A DNA stretch of 15,492 nt, from contig PKXI01000348.1 in the NCBI GenBank assembly GCA_003133425.1, forward strand, positions 1,878 through 17,369. The letters run 5' to 3'. Shown in pieces: positions 1-7,236 of this stretch. The notes below the pieces were generated by a model. It had not been told where the DNA came from and ran no database searches. It saw only the letters and a program-made list of their open reading frames with translations. The position numbers were made by a program, and so were the translations under genes. Position 1 is the stretch's first letter, and every line of letters starts with the position of its first letter. This DNA comes from Acidobacteriaceae bacterium (GTDB lineage: Bacteria > Acidobacteriota > Terriglobia > Terriglobales > Acidobacteriaceae).

Positions 1-2637
1 GAAGCGATCGGCCTTTGCTCGTTCAGCCTGGTCGGCTTCTGGTACACCGACCGAGAAGCAGTCAATGGCGCGCGCAAGGTGCTGCTGATGACCCACATCG
101 CCGGCTACGGATTGTTGGCAGCCATCCTGGTTGTTTATCACCGCGCGGGAACCGCTTTGTGGACCGATCCGAACGTGGCGCGTAGTTTCACGGCCGGAGT
201 TTTTCTGCTGATGCTGCTCGCACTCATCGCCAAGTCCGTGCAGGTGCCTCTGCACACCTGGATTCCCGAGGCCATGGCGGCGCCAACTCCCGTGAGCTCG
301 CTGCTGCACGCGGCCTGTTATGTGACCGCCGGCGTTTATCTGGCGGCGCGCATGCACAGCTTTGGCGTGTGGCCTGCGGCTTGGGGCGCAGTGCTGGTGT
401 GGGTGGGCACCATCACCATGGCAGTCGGCGTAACGTACGCCATGGTGCAGACCGATTTGAAGCGCATGCTGGCGTTTTCAACCGTGAGCCAGATCGGCTA
501 CATGATGATGGGCCTGGGCGTCGGCACCCCACTGGCCATTACCGCCGCCCTGCTCCATTGCCTCAATCACGGATTCTTCAAGGGCGGCTTGTTTCTCAAT
601 GCCGGTTCGGTGCAACACGCGACGGGCACGCGCGACATGAACAAGCTTGGCGGCCTCGCGCAGAAGATGCCGCATACGACGCTCTCTTGGCTCATTGGCA
701 TTGGCAGCATGATGGGCATTCCACTCATGAGCGGCTTCGCCAGCAAATGGATGCTCTACGCGGCAGCGTTGCAGGCTGGTTGGGCCGTTCCCGCAATGAT
801 TGCCTGGGCCGTCAGTCTCGGCACGGTCTTCCTCGGCGCAAAGGCAACCAGCGCTGTCTTCCTCGGTCCGTTGACTGAGGCCACCGAAGACGCTCACGAG
901 TCTCCGCCCACCATGGTGTGGGGAATGGGCTTGCTGGCCGCTGGCAGCGTAGTCCTCGGAGTAGCCCCGCAGTTAGCCGTCAATTACCTCCTCAATCCAA
1001 TTCTTGGCGCGCTTGGACTCGGCGCTGGCGTACACGTCACCTGGCTGGGAATGTCAGCCGATGCGGGCAGCTTCTCAACTACCGGCGGACTGGTGTTGGC
1101 CGTTGTTTCACTGGTTCTGGGCGGCGCCATCTACGCTGTCGCGTATGCAGCGCGTCAAACTCCGGCAACAGTCGCCGTTACGTCCGGCGGCGCGGCAATG
1201 ATTGGCGCAGGTGGCGGAATCTTTACCGGTGGCGAGCCGTTGTCCGATGAAGGCAGGCTCACCGCAAGCGACTTCTCTGGCATCTTCCTGCAGAACTGGA
1301 AAGAGTTCTTCCGCTGGTCCAATGTGGACCGCGTCTATCTGGGCGTCTGGAGCGGCTTACAGGCCGTCTCGCGCGGACTCGGCGTCCTCGTTTCCTGGAT
1401 GGAGAAGCAAGCGGCCATCCTCGTCATCGTCTTCGCCGCTGTGATCCTGGCCGCCGTTCGCTGGCTGGTACCGGGAGTTGCAAGCTTGCCTGCTGGTGCT
1501 TCAATCCGCATCCCGCAGTTGCTGGTTGCCGCCTGCGCCGTCGCCGCGGTTGCACTGATTCTTGCCGCGCTCTCGCACAAGGCAACTCGCACCCTGGCCC
1601 CGTTGATGGTTCTCACCGGCATCGCTGCCGTAGCCGGACTCGCCGTCGCTGACCCATGGCTTCGTCTCGGACTTCTGGAACTAGGCGCGCTTCTCACGAT
1701 TCCGCTGGTTTGGCAAAGCGCACGCACCAACTCCGCAAAATTTGCCTATCTCGCAGTGGTCCTCATCTCGGCCTTCACTCTCGTCGCAAGCGACATCCTG
1801 CTGGAACGCGGGCAAGCAGATTGGGCACGCGCTCTACTGCTCACCAGCGTCTGCGTCAAGCTGGCCGCGGTGCCACTCTTCTTCTGGCTGCTAAAGCTGG
1901 CCGACGAAGTCCCAGCTCTGGTCCTTGGACTAATCATCGCTGTCGTCGACATGGCCGCATTCGGCGAGTTGTATATCGCTGTGCATGCCTCTCCCGGCAT
2001 GTTCACACCCACGGGCCTTTGGCTCGGCCTGGCCGCAGCAACATCGTTCTTCGCCGCGCTTCTCATGCTCACGCAGCGCAGCCTCAAGCGCCTGCTGGTT
2101 CTGTCCACCGTTGAAGACGTAGGCTTCCTGCTCCTCGGGCTTTCTGCCGCTACCGCACTCGGCACTACCGGCGCGCTGCTTGCCGCGGTTACCCACGCGC
2201 TCGCCAAGGCCCTGCTCTTCACTTGCCTCAGCGGCCCTGAAGCTGCGGGCGCACTCGAAGGCAATCAGACCGGCCTTATCAGCCGCTACCCGGTCAGCGC
2301 TTTCGGATTCCTCTTCGGAATGCTGGCCATGCTGGGCATTCCTCCAACGCTCGGTTTCATCGGACGCTGGAAGCTCTACGAAACCGCAGTGCAGATCGGC
2401 TGGCCGCTGGCAGCGATCTTCATCCTTTCGTCAATCCTCGCGCTCGTCGCCTATGTACTGGCATTGACCGGCATCTGGTGGGGACCTGCAAGCGATGCAG
2501 ACTCGCCTCCGCCGCTGGATAGCCCGGCAAAGGAGCCGTTCCTATTGCAAGCCACGATCGTCCTGTTGGTCGCGCTGATTCTCGTTGCCGGTGTTTGGCC
2601 GCGCCTGCTTGAAATGCTCCAGTGGGGGACACTATGA
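1..2637 (+). CDS. Double proton-antiporter membrane subunit of group 4 [NiFe] hydrogenase (CooM/HyfB/NuoL-like), 5' partial
   Basis: This membrane subunit should couple the hydrogenase reaction to H+ or Na+ translocation across the inner membrane. The reading frame is open from base 1 (first codons read EAIGLCSFSLVGFWY, a classic NuoL-type segment), so the GTG at 79 is internal and the true start lies upstream; 878 residues are visible. Two antiporter modules lie in tandem. Module 1 has its conserved Glu probably at visible residue 1, Lys78 in KSVQVPLHTWIPEAM and Lys194 in HGFFKGGLF. Module 2 has candidate Glu560 in LLELGALL, Lys620 in VKLAAVPLFFWL and Lys736 in HALAKALLF. Both modules space their two lysines exactly 116 residues apart. 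A linker around residues 405-470 (FTGGEPLSDE, then WSNVDRVYLGVW) separates them. The fusion and large size resemble CooM of CO-linked hydrogenases. The stop overlaps the next start (ATGA). Family assignment is strong; the exact hydrogenase subgroup is inferred. Confidence 0.9.
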   Translation, partial: EAIGLCSFSLVGFWYTDREAVNGARKVLLMTHIAGYGLLAAILVVYHRAGTALWTDPNVARSFTAGVFLLMLLALIAKSVQVPLHTWIPEAMAAPTPVSSLLHAACYVTAGVYLAARMHSFGVWPAAWGAVLVWVGTITMAVGVTYAMVQTDLKRMLAFSTVSQIGYMMMGLGVGTPLAITAALLHCLNHGFFKGGLFLNAGSVQHATGTRDMNKLGGLAQKMPHTTLSWLIGIGSMMGIPLMSGFASKWMLYAAALQAGWAVPAMIAWAVSLGTVFLGAKATSAVFLGPLTEATEDAHESPPTMVWGMGLLAAGSVVLGVAPQLAVNYLLNPILGALGLGAGVHVTWLGMSADAGSFSTTGGLVLAVVSLVLGGAIYAVAYAARQTPATVAVTSGGAAMIGAGGGIFTGGEPLSDEGRLTASDFSGIFLQNWKEFFRWSNVDRVYLGVWSGLQAVSRGLGVLVSWMEKQAAILVIVFAAVILAAVRWLVPGVASLPAGASIRIPQLLVAACAVAAVALILAALSHKATRTLAPLMVLTGIAAVAGLAVADPWLRLGLLELGALLTIPLVWQSARTNSAKFAYLAVVLISAFTLVASDILLERGQADWARALLLTSVCVKLAAVPLFFWLLKLADEVPALVLGLIIAVVDMAAFGELYIAVHASPGMFTPTGLWLGLAAATSFFAALLMLTQRSLKRLLVLSTVEDVGFLLLGLSAATALGTTGALLAAVTHALAKALLFTCLSGPEAAGALEGNQTGLISRYPVSAFGFLFGMLAMLGIPPTLGFIGRWKLYETAVQIGWPLAAIFILSSILALVAYVLALTGIWWGPASDADSPPPLDSPAKEPFLLQATIVLLVALILVAGVWPRLLEMLQWGTL

Positions 2638-3170
2638 AGCTCTGGAACAAATTGATGTGCTATGCGCGCCGCCGCAGCCCCTGGCTCTTTCATATGAACT
2701 CGGGCAGTTGCAACGGTTGCGACATCGAACTGGTGGCCAGCCTCACCCCTCGCTATGACGCCGAGCAATTGGGCGTGCGCCTGGAAGGCAGCCCGCGGCA
2801 CGCCGACATTCTTTGCATCACCGGCCCCGTCACCCACAACGCCGTCAAAGCCATTCAAACCGTCTACGGACAGGTCTGCGGGCCCAAGGCAGTCGTCGCC
2901 ATCGGCTCCTGCCCGGCCACAACCAACGTCTTCATCGACAGTCGCACGCTCGATGGCCCGCTCAACAAACACATCCCGGTCGATGTCTTTGTTCCCGGCT
3001 GTCCGCCGCGCCCCGACGCCATCATTCAGGGCGTTGCCAAGGCCGCTCAAATCCTGGCCGAGAGAGGCATGAATCCGCCCGTGACTGAAGTTTCCATCGC
3101 CGCCGTCTCCGAGGCTGGGGCCCCCACGGATAGGTCTTCGTCCGTGGGGCGTGTAGAGGTGCAGCCGTGA
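2634..3170 (+). CDS. [NiFe] hydrogenase small subunit, NuoB-like (CooL/HycG/EchC type)
   Basis: This is the electron-transferring small subunit, which carries the [4Fe-4S] cluster next to the NiFe site of the large subunit at the cytoplasmic face of the membrane complex. The 178-residue product has the four cluster ligands of the NuoB family: Cys26 and Cys29 in GSCNGCDIE, Cys93 in GSCPATT and Cys123 in PGCPPRP. I chose ATG 2634 because a GGGGGA ribosome-binding sequence lies just upstream and the start overlaps the preceding stop; a GTG at 2622 would add only four residues and lacks such a site. The conserved fold seems to end near residue 147. The tail beyond it is unusual, because residues about 163-172 are encoded by a perfect inverted repeat (3122-3149). 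It could be mistaken for complex I subunit B, but its neighbours, especially the CxxC-containing large subunit, mark it as hydrogenase. Confidence 0.93.
   Translation: MKLWNKLMCYARRRSPWLFHMNSGSCNGCDIELVASLTPRYDAEQLGVRLEGSPRHADILCITGPVTHNAVKAIQTVYGQVCGPKAVVAIGSCPATTNVFIDSRTLDGPLNKHIPVDVFVPGCPPRPDAIIQGVAKAAQILAERGMNPPVTEVSIAAVSEAGAPTDRSSSVGRVEVQP
3122..3149. repeat. Inverted repeat (hairpin) inside the 3' end of the small-subunit gene
   Basis: CCCCACGGA (3122-3130) and TCCGTGGGG (3141-3149) are perfect 9-bp inverted arms around a 10-nt loop. A bulged C at 3121 would let G3120 pair with C3150. No T-run follows, so it is not an intrinsic terminator. It sits 17 nt before the GTG start of the next gene, directly upstream of that gene's ribosome-binding sequence GAGGTG (3155-3160). 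It may be a REP-type palindromic element that became part of the coding sequence, or an mRNA structure that tunes translation of the NuoH-like subunit. No second copy is seen in this window. Confidence 0.75.
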
Positions 3171-4081
3171 ACATCACCATTGCCCTGGCTCGCATGCTCA
3201 TCTTTCCGGGACTGGTGTTCGCCGTGCCCGCCGCATGGTTCTTCCTCTGGGTAGAACGCAAAGCGGTTGCGCTCATGCAGGGCCGCGTCGGCCCTCCCTT
3301 CATGCAGCCGTTCTACGACTTCATCAAGCTGCTCGGTAAAACCACTCCCCCGCGCAGCGGAATAGCCGGCCTGCTGATGCGCGCCTGGCCGCTTATCGCA
3401 GTCTCCTCTGCCGCCGGCGCCGTCGGCTTGTTGCCGGTACTTCCCTCCTCCGGCGGCTTCGAAGGCGACCTCATCCTTTTGCTTGCGCTGCTCGAACTCC
3501 CTTCGATGTGCATCATCGCCGCGGGCTTCTCTTCGCGCTCCATCTTCGGCGAAATCGGCTCCGCTCGTGAGGCAGTCCTGAGCGTTGCCTATAATGTGGT
3601 GTTTCTACTCGCCATCCTATCCATCGCCGCCTCGCAACACACCTTCCGCCTTGAGGCGCTGGCGCAACTGCCGCCCTCGCCGCTGCGTTGGCTGGGAATT
3701 GCCGCACTGCTGGTCTGCCTTCCCGCCAAGTTGCACTTGAATCCCTTCTCGCTGCCGAACGCCGAGCAGGAAATCTACTCCGGCCCCATGGTCGAGTACG
3801 CCGGCCCCGAACTGGCCATGTGGGAGCTTTCCCACGGGCTCGAGTGGGTAGCGGCCACTGGCCTTGTAGCTACTCTGGTTGCTCCGCACATCACCCTCGT
3901 GTGGCTCGCCGCCGTCATCTTTGTTGCACTCATGTTTGCGATTGTCCTGCTGCTCTCCACGCTTGCCTCCGCCACGGCGAGGCTGGCCATCGATACAACG
4001 GTTCGCTTTTACTGGCAATGCACACTTATCTTCGCGGTACTGGCCATCTCGTCCGCGCTCTTCATGAGGTTTAGATCATGA
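3167..4081 (+). CDS. NuoH-like membrane subunit of group 4 hydrogenase (CooK/HyfC/EchB type)
   Basis: This integral membrane subunit anchors the hydrogenase arm and forms the proximal part of the ion path, as NuoH does in complex I. The 304 residues are almost entirely hydrophobic segments. Family motifs are ERKAVALMQGRVGPP (Glu30, Arg31, Arg40) followed by QPFYDFIKLLGK, and the acidic stretch AEQEIYSGPMVEYAG with Glu200, Glu202 and Glu210, which matches the NuoH loop lining the quinone or ion cavity. The start is GTG 3167, overlapping the previous stop as GTGA, with GAGGTG seven nt upstream. Length fits CooK and HyfC (about 300-320). In CooMKLXUH operons this gene precedes the small-subunit gene; here the order is reversed. 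Confidence 0.92.
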   Translation: MNITIALARMLIFPGLVFAVPAAWFFLWVERKAVALMQGRVGPPFMQPFYDFIKLLGKTTPPRSGIAGLLMRAWPLIAVSSAAGAVGLLPVLPSSGGFEGDLILLLALLELPSMCIIAAGFSSRSIFGEIGSAREAVLSVAYNVVFLLAILSIAASQHTFRLEALAQLPPSPLRWLGIAALLVCLPAKLHLNPFSLPNAEQEIYSGPMVEYAGPELAMWELSHGLEWVAATGLVATLVAPHITLVWLAAVIFVALMFAIVLLLSTLASATARLAIDTTVRFYWQCTLIFAVLAISSALFMRFRS

Positions 4082-4503
4082 ACATTCTCACCATGTTGTG
4101 GAAGAACCTCTTGGGCGGCAACCGGACCATGCTCTTTCCCGCACAACCCAAGGTCAGCGAAGGCTACCGGGGACTGGTAAAGTTTGACCCCGAGCTTTGC
4201 ACCGGTTGCGCCATCTGCAGATTCCGCTGCACCGCACGCGCCATCGAGTTTCGCGCCGGAAAAGGCGACTTCGTGTGGAGCTACGATCCCGGCCAATGCA
4301 CCTTCTGCGGCCGCTGCGTCGAAGGCTGCAAAAGCCATGCCCTCAGCCAGGAAGAAGCCACTCCGCCAATTTATCTCAACATCGGTGAGTTGAAGAACAC
4401 CTACACCGTCGCGCGCAAAGCGCCTGCTCCCAAGCCGGCCGCGCCTGCCCCGCCGGTAGCCGGCTCGCAATCCCCCAACCCCGCCACTGGAGGCGCGCAA
4501 TGA
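4078..4503 (+). CDS. Two-cluster [4Fe-4S] ferredoxin-like hydrogenase subunit (CooX/HycF/NuoI-like)
   Basis: This peripheral subunit should pass electrons between a soluble donor, likely a reduced ferredoxin or partner enzyme, and the small subunit. The 141-residue product has two CX2CX2CX3C sets: Cys41, 44, 47, 51 and Cys74, 77, 80, 84, so two [4Fe-4S] clusters. The Pro that usually follows the fourth Cys is Thr52 in the first set and Lys85 in the second. An N-terminal segment (residues 1-32) resembles the membrane-docking part of NuoI-like subunits. The tail from about residue 112 is rich in Ala and Pro and probably disordered. ATG 4078 overlaps the previous stop (ATGA), with GAGGT (4066-4070) at good spacing. 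Length equals that typical of CooX. Confidence 0.92.
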   Translation: MNILTMLWKNLLGGNRTMLFPAQPKVSEGYRGLVKFDPELCTGCAICRFRCTARAIEFRAGKGDFVWSYDPGQCTFCGRCVEGCKSHALSQEEATPPIYLNIGELKNTYTVARKAPAPKPAAPAPPVAGSQSPNPATGGAQ

Positions 4504-4970
4504 CCTTGCTTGAGACCTTACCGAAAAAGTTGGGCAGCTCCGATTCGTGGATCGAAAAAGGCGGCGTTCACTGGATTGACCCCAGCCCATTGAGCGTGCG
4601 TGAACTTTGCATGGAAATGAACATCGCCAAGGCCCGCTTTGTCACCATTACTGCCTACCAGTTGCCCAAGGATGAAGGCCTTCGCCTGGAATACCACTGG
4701 GACCTCGATGGTCAGTTACTGGGCTTTCCCTTTCTGCTACTGGGTAACTCCCCCGAAAGCGCCAAAATCGAAAGCATTTACGACCTCTGCGAGGCCGTGG
4801 ACTGGATTGAGCGCGAAATTCATGAAGGCTTCGCCATTGAATTTACAGGACGCGAATATGAACCTCTGCTGTTGCGCGAGGGAGACAAGCTGGGCGTGAA
4901 CCTTCGCGACACGGTGGCCCCCAGCAAGCCCGCTTCTGGCTTGTCGGGGCAGGAAGAGGTCAAAAAATGA
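4500..4970 (+). CDS. NuoC-like hydrogenase subunit (CooU/EchD type)
   Basis: This soluble structural subunit packs against the large subunit in complex I-related hydrogenases; in HycE and HyfG the same domain is fused to the large subunit, whereas here it is a separate gene. The 156-residue product carries the NuoC signature region at Glu104-Arg105-Glu106: EREIHEGFAIEFTGREYEP, then LLLREGD, which corresponds to the ERE-x-D/H-x-F-G-I-x-F-x-G-H-P pattern. The usual Asp-Leu is His-Glu here. The start is ATG 4500 with GGAGG at 4489-4493 six nt upstream, overlapping the previous stop as ATGA. The last 20 or so residues are poorly conserved and polar. A separate NuoC gene argues for CooU, EchD or MbhK-like organisation rather than formate hydrogenlyase. 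Confidence 0.88.
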   Translation: MTLLETLPKKLGSSDSWIEKGGVHWIDPSPLSVRELCMEMNIAKARFVTITAYQLPKDEGLRLEYHWDLDGQLLGFPFLLLGNSPESAKIESIYDLCEAVDWIEREIHEGFAIEFTGREYEPLLLREGDKLGVNLRDTVAPSKPASGLSGQEEVKK

Positions 4971-6049
4971 GCTACAAAATCCCCATGGGGCCGTACCATC
5001 CGGCACTCGAAGAACCCTATAAGTTGGACCTGATCTGCGAAGGCGAGACTGTAATTGACGCCAAGCTGCATATCGGTTTCAACTTTCGCGGCATCGAGCA
5101 CCTGGCCGAGACTCGCAACTACATTCAGGTCATTGCGCTCATGGAGCGCGTCTGCGGCATCTGCTCCAACATCCACACCCTCACTCTTTGCCAGGCCATG
5201 GAAGGATTGACCGGACAAACGCCGCCGCCGCGCGCGCAGTACATTCGCGTCGTCATCGCAGAGCTTGAGCGCCTGCATTCGCACGTGCTCTGGGCTGGCA
5301 TCGCCTCCAAGCTCATGGGCTTCAAAACCATGTTCATGACCTGCTTCGAGATCCGCGAAAAAATCATGGACGTGCTCGCGGCCGTCTCCGGCAATCGCGT
5401 CAACTACTCCATGAACCGCATCGGCGGCGTCAATCGGGACATCGAAGATCCGCTCGCCATGCTGGGAATGATTGAGCAGCTTGAGGGCGAGATGATGAAG
5501 ACTGTCATCCCCATCTTCACCACCAGTTCCACGGCCCGCTCGCGTTGCGCCGGCATCGGCGTGCTCACACACGACAAAGCCATCTCCTGCGGCGTTGTAG
5601 GGCCCACAGCAAGAGCCTCCGGTTTGGGCCAGGACCTGCGCCGCGCCGCACCCTACGCCGCATACTCCGAGCTCGATTTCGACGTGCCCGTCGAGCAGGC
5701 CGGCGACGTCCGTGCCCGCCTCTTCGTCCGTGCGCTCGAAATCATGCAGAGCTGCCAAATTCTCCGCCAGGCGCTTACTAAAATGCCTCCCGGAGAAATC
5801 AGCACCAACGACGAAAAGTTCAAGTTCATCACCGGCACTGCCACAAGCCGCGTCGAGGCGCCGCGCGGAGAAGTGATGTACAGCGTGTCCTGGAAGGAAG
5901 GTTCCCGCAACCCAAGCCGCGTACACGTGCGCACGCCAACGTTCGCCAACATGCCGGCCGTCCGCTGGATGGTGAAGGGAGCCCGCCTGGCGGACACACC
6001 CTTGATCCAGGCCTCCATCGACCCCTGCTACTCCTGCACCGACAGATAG
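4967..6049 (+). CDS. Group 4 [NiFe] hydrogenase large (catalytic) subunit, CooH/EchE-like
   Basis: This is the catalytic subunit for H2 formation or oxidation. The 360-residue product has both nickel-ligand pairs: Cys63 and Cys66 in RVCGICSNIH, and Cys354 and Cys357 in DPCYSCTDR. All four ligands being present separates it from complex I NuoD and from cysteine-less hydrogenase-related complexes. The protein ends exactly at Arg360 of CTDR, where HycE-type precursors are cleaved by their maturation protease, so the processing extension is absent from the gene. CooH and some Ech enzymes are known to share this state, and CooH is about the same length. ATG 4967 overlaps the previous stop (ATGA) and has AGGAAGAGG (4951-4959) upstream. 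This is the last gene of the operon; an intrinsic terminator begins 32 bases after its stop. No hyp maturation gene or carbon monoxide dehydrogenase gene is visible here. Confidence 0.95.
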   Translation: MSYKIPMGPYHPALEEPYKLDLICEGETVIDAKLHIGFNFRGIEHLAETRNYIQVIALMERVCGICSNIHTLTLCQAMEGLTGQTPPPRAQYIRVVIAELERLHSHVLWAGIASKLMGFKTMFMTCFEIREKIMDVLAAVSGNRVNYSMNRIGGVNRDIEDPLAMLGMIEQLEGEMMKTVIPIFTTSSTARSRCAGIGVLTHDKAISCGVVGPTARASGLGQDLRRAAPYAAYSELDFDVPVEQAGDVRARLFVRALEIMQSCQILRQALTKMPPGEISTNDEKFKFITGTATSRVEAPRGEVMYSVSWKEGSRNPSRVHVRTPTFANMPAVRWMVKGARLADTPLIQASIDPCYSCTDR

Positions 6050-6081
6050 TCCATCCGATTCTTACCAGTCGCCTGTACTCA

Positions 6082-6114
6082 GAGGCCCGCCATCCGTGCG
6101 GGCCTCATGTTTTT
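6082..6114 (+). terminator. Intrinsic terminator of the hydrogenase operon
   Basis: GAGGCCCGC (6082-6090) pairs perfectly with GCGGGCCTC (6098-6106) across a 7-nt loop, giving a 9-bp GC-rich stem. The run TTTTT (6110-6114) follows after three bases. There is no T-run on the opposite side, so it works for the + strand only. It lies just downstream of the large-subunit stop and closes the operon. Confidence 0.85.
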
Positions 6115-6187
6115 GAACCCATTCCTTCTCCCTTTCCAGGGGCGAATCTGTGCTGACAGGCATCCGTGAACACAATGAAACCAACGA

Positions 6188-6209
6188 GAGCTTGAGCCGG
6201 CGAAAGCTC
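6188..6209 (-). terminator. Weak hairpin, possible terminator of the minus-strand gene
   Basis: GAGCTT (6188-6193) and AAGCTC (6204-6209) are 6-bp inverted arms with a 10-nt loop. It lies 26 nt past the stop of the minus-strand gene. On that strand the following bases are only moderately T-rich (TCGTTGGTTTCATT), so termination here is a guess. Apart from the two hairpins, nothing else is seen in the gap between 6050 and 6234. Confidence 0.25.
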
Positions 6210-6234
6210 ATTCAGATCCCCGATTGAATGTCAG

Positions 6235-7236
6235 TCAAAAACGATACCCAGGCGTGAGTTCGCACTGGTAGGCTGTTGAGTTTTCTCCCTCTGCACCGGT
6301 TCTTGAACTACACGATGCCCAGCTCATATACAGTTCCGGCCCAAGAGGAAAGACCATCGGAGAGCCGTTGATCTCGGCTTCGATACTCGCTCCTTCCTGG
6401 TCTGCCGGAAGCGTGAAGTGTAGAACCCGACCGTAAATGACGGGATAAGATTCGCGTACGCTGGAACCAGTAGAATCACGAAAGACTTCCGCCTCCAACA
6501 AAAACGTCGCGGTGTCGGACCAGTCGAGAGCCGAGGCGGTAATGATGCGGCCCCCGTGAGCAAATCCACTGGAGTCAATTCGCGTAAAGGGGCACGGGCC
6601 GGCAAAACACGAGGCGCGCACATTGCGGAATTCGCTATCCGGGCCGGCATCCATGGTGGCCGAGCTAGTAGACGCTTTCCACACTCCATCCGGGGAACAT
6701 GGATACTGATCCTGGCACGGCACATTTCCTTGATTGACCACTTCAAAGGTCTTTACAGCAGTGCCGATGTTTGCTTGCGCCTGGACGTTGACGGTATATC
6801 TGATGCGAATGTTCGAGACCACGCTGAATGGCCCGCCGGAGTCGGCCACTTGTGTGATCGGCTCCAGCGCTGCGATGTAAAGACCCTTCAGATTCGAGCG
6901 AAGGCTGATCTGAAGTTTAAGGTCGAGAGGCCGGTAGTCGTAATGCCGAAAGCTGAGATTTACCGTTTCGCCAGGCCACACTCTCTCCCGAAATGTAAGT
7001 TTGAAGTACCCGGAGGAGTCGGATTGCGTCGTTGAGCTTGTTACACCATCCGATGCCGTGACCACGGTGTCGGCAATTGGAAGTTCTTTTCGAATGTCCT
7101 CGTCGCTGCGAATGACCGCGCCTTGGATGGTGATCGACCCAGGTCTCCAGTGCTCCACGCGCAGCATGACCACAACCACGGCGACAACTCCCACCGCAGC
7201 GGCAATAACCAAGATGGCTATCTTGCTTCGATTCAT
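6235..7236 (-). CDS. Membrane-anchored protein with carboxypeptidase-regulatory-like domain, function unknown
   Basis: The 333-residue product has an N-terminal hydrophobic helix (about residues 6-25) after a short positive start, so it is probably anchored in the inner membrane with the bulk outside the cytoplasm. Residues about 35-105 look like a carboxypeptidase-regulatory-like beta-sandwich, with the typical Asp-Ser-Ser-Gly-Tyr-Phe segment (SDSSGYFKLTFRERV) and the HYDYRPLDL strand. The remaining 230 residues I do not recognise. They contain cysteines in close pairs (CQDQYPC and CFAGPC) and two near the C-terminus, consistent with disulfides in an oxidising compartment. No catalytic motif is visible. 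The start ATG has only a weak AAGG three nt upstream. Neighbours on both sides are on the + strand, so it is a single-gene unit with no clear functional link to either cluster. Proteins of this build are common in acidobacteria, which is part of the taxonomic guess. Confidence 0.8.
   Translation of the reverse strand: MNRSKIAILVIAAAVGVVAVVVVMLRVEHWRPGSITIQGAVIRSDEDIRKELPIADTVVTASDGVTSSTTQSDSSGYFKLTFRERVWPGETVNLSFRHYDYRPLDLKLQISLRSNLKGLYIAALEPITQVADSGGPFSVVSNIRIRYTVNVQAQANIGTAVKTFEVVNQGNVPCQDQYPCSPDGVWKASTSSATMDAGPDSEFRNVRASCFAGPCPFTRIDSSGFAHGGRIITASALDWSDTATFLLEAEVFRDSTGSSVRESYPVIYGRVLHFTLPADQEGASIEAEINGSPMVFPLGPELYMSWASCSSRTGAEGENSTAYQCELTPGYRF

Noticed and set aside
79..81. GTG as the start of the antiporter gene
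   Set aside because: The frame is open to base 1 and the upstream codons encode a conserved NuoL-type membrane segment, so the gene starts before the window.
3122..3149. Inverted repeat as an intrinsic terminator or attenuator within the operon
   Set aside because: No T-run follows the stem, and the next gene overlaps the current one and is essential to the same complex.
4820..5926. A 368-codon open frame on the minus strand opposite the hydrogenase large subunit
   Set aside because: It is opposite a gene with all catalytic motifs intact. The His/Asp/Gly-rich translation is typical of the reverse of GC-rich coding sequence.
1..6049. Respiratory complex I (nuo) operon or cysteine-less hydrogenase-related complex
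   Set aside because: The large subunit has both CxxC pairs for nickel, which NuoD and the cysteine-less complexes lack. NuoA/J/K/E/F/G genes are not seen, and the antiporter, NuoB and NuoH order is not that of nuo.
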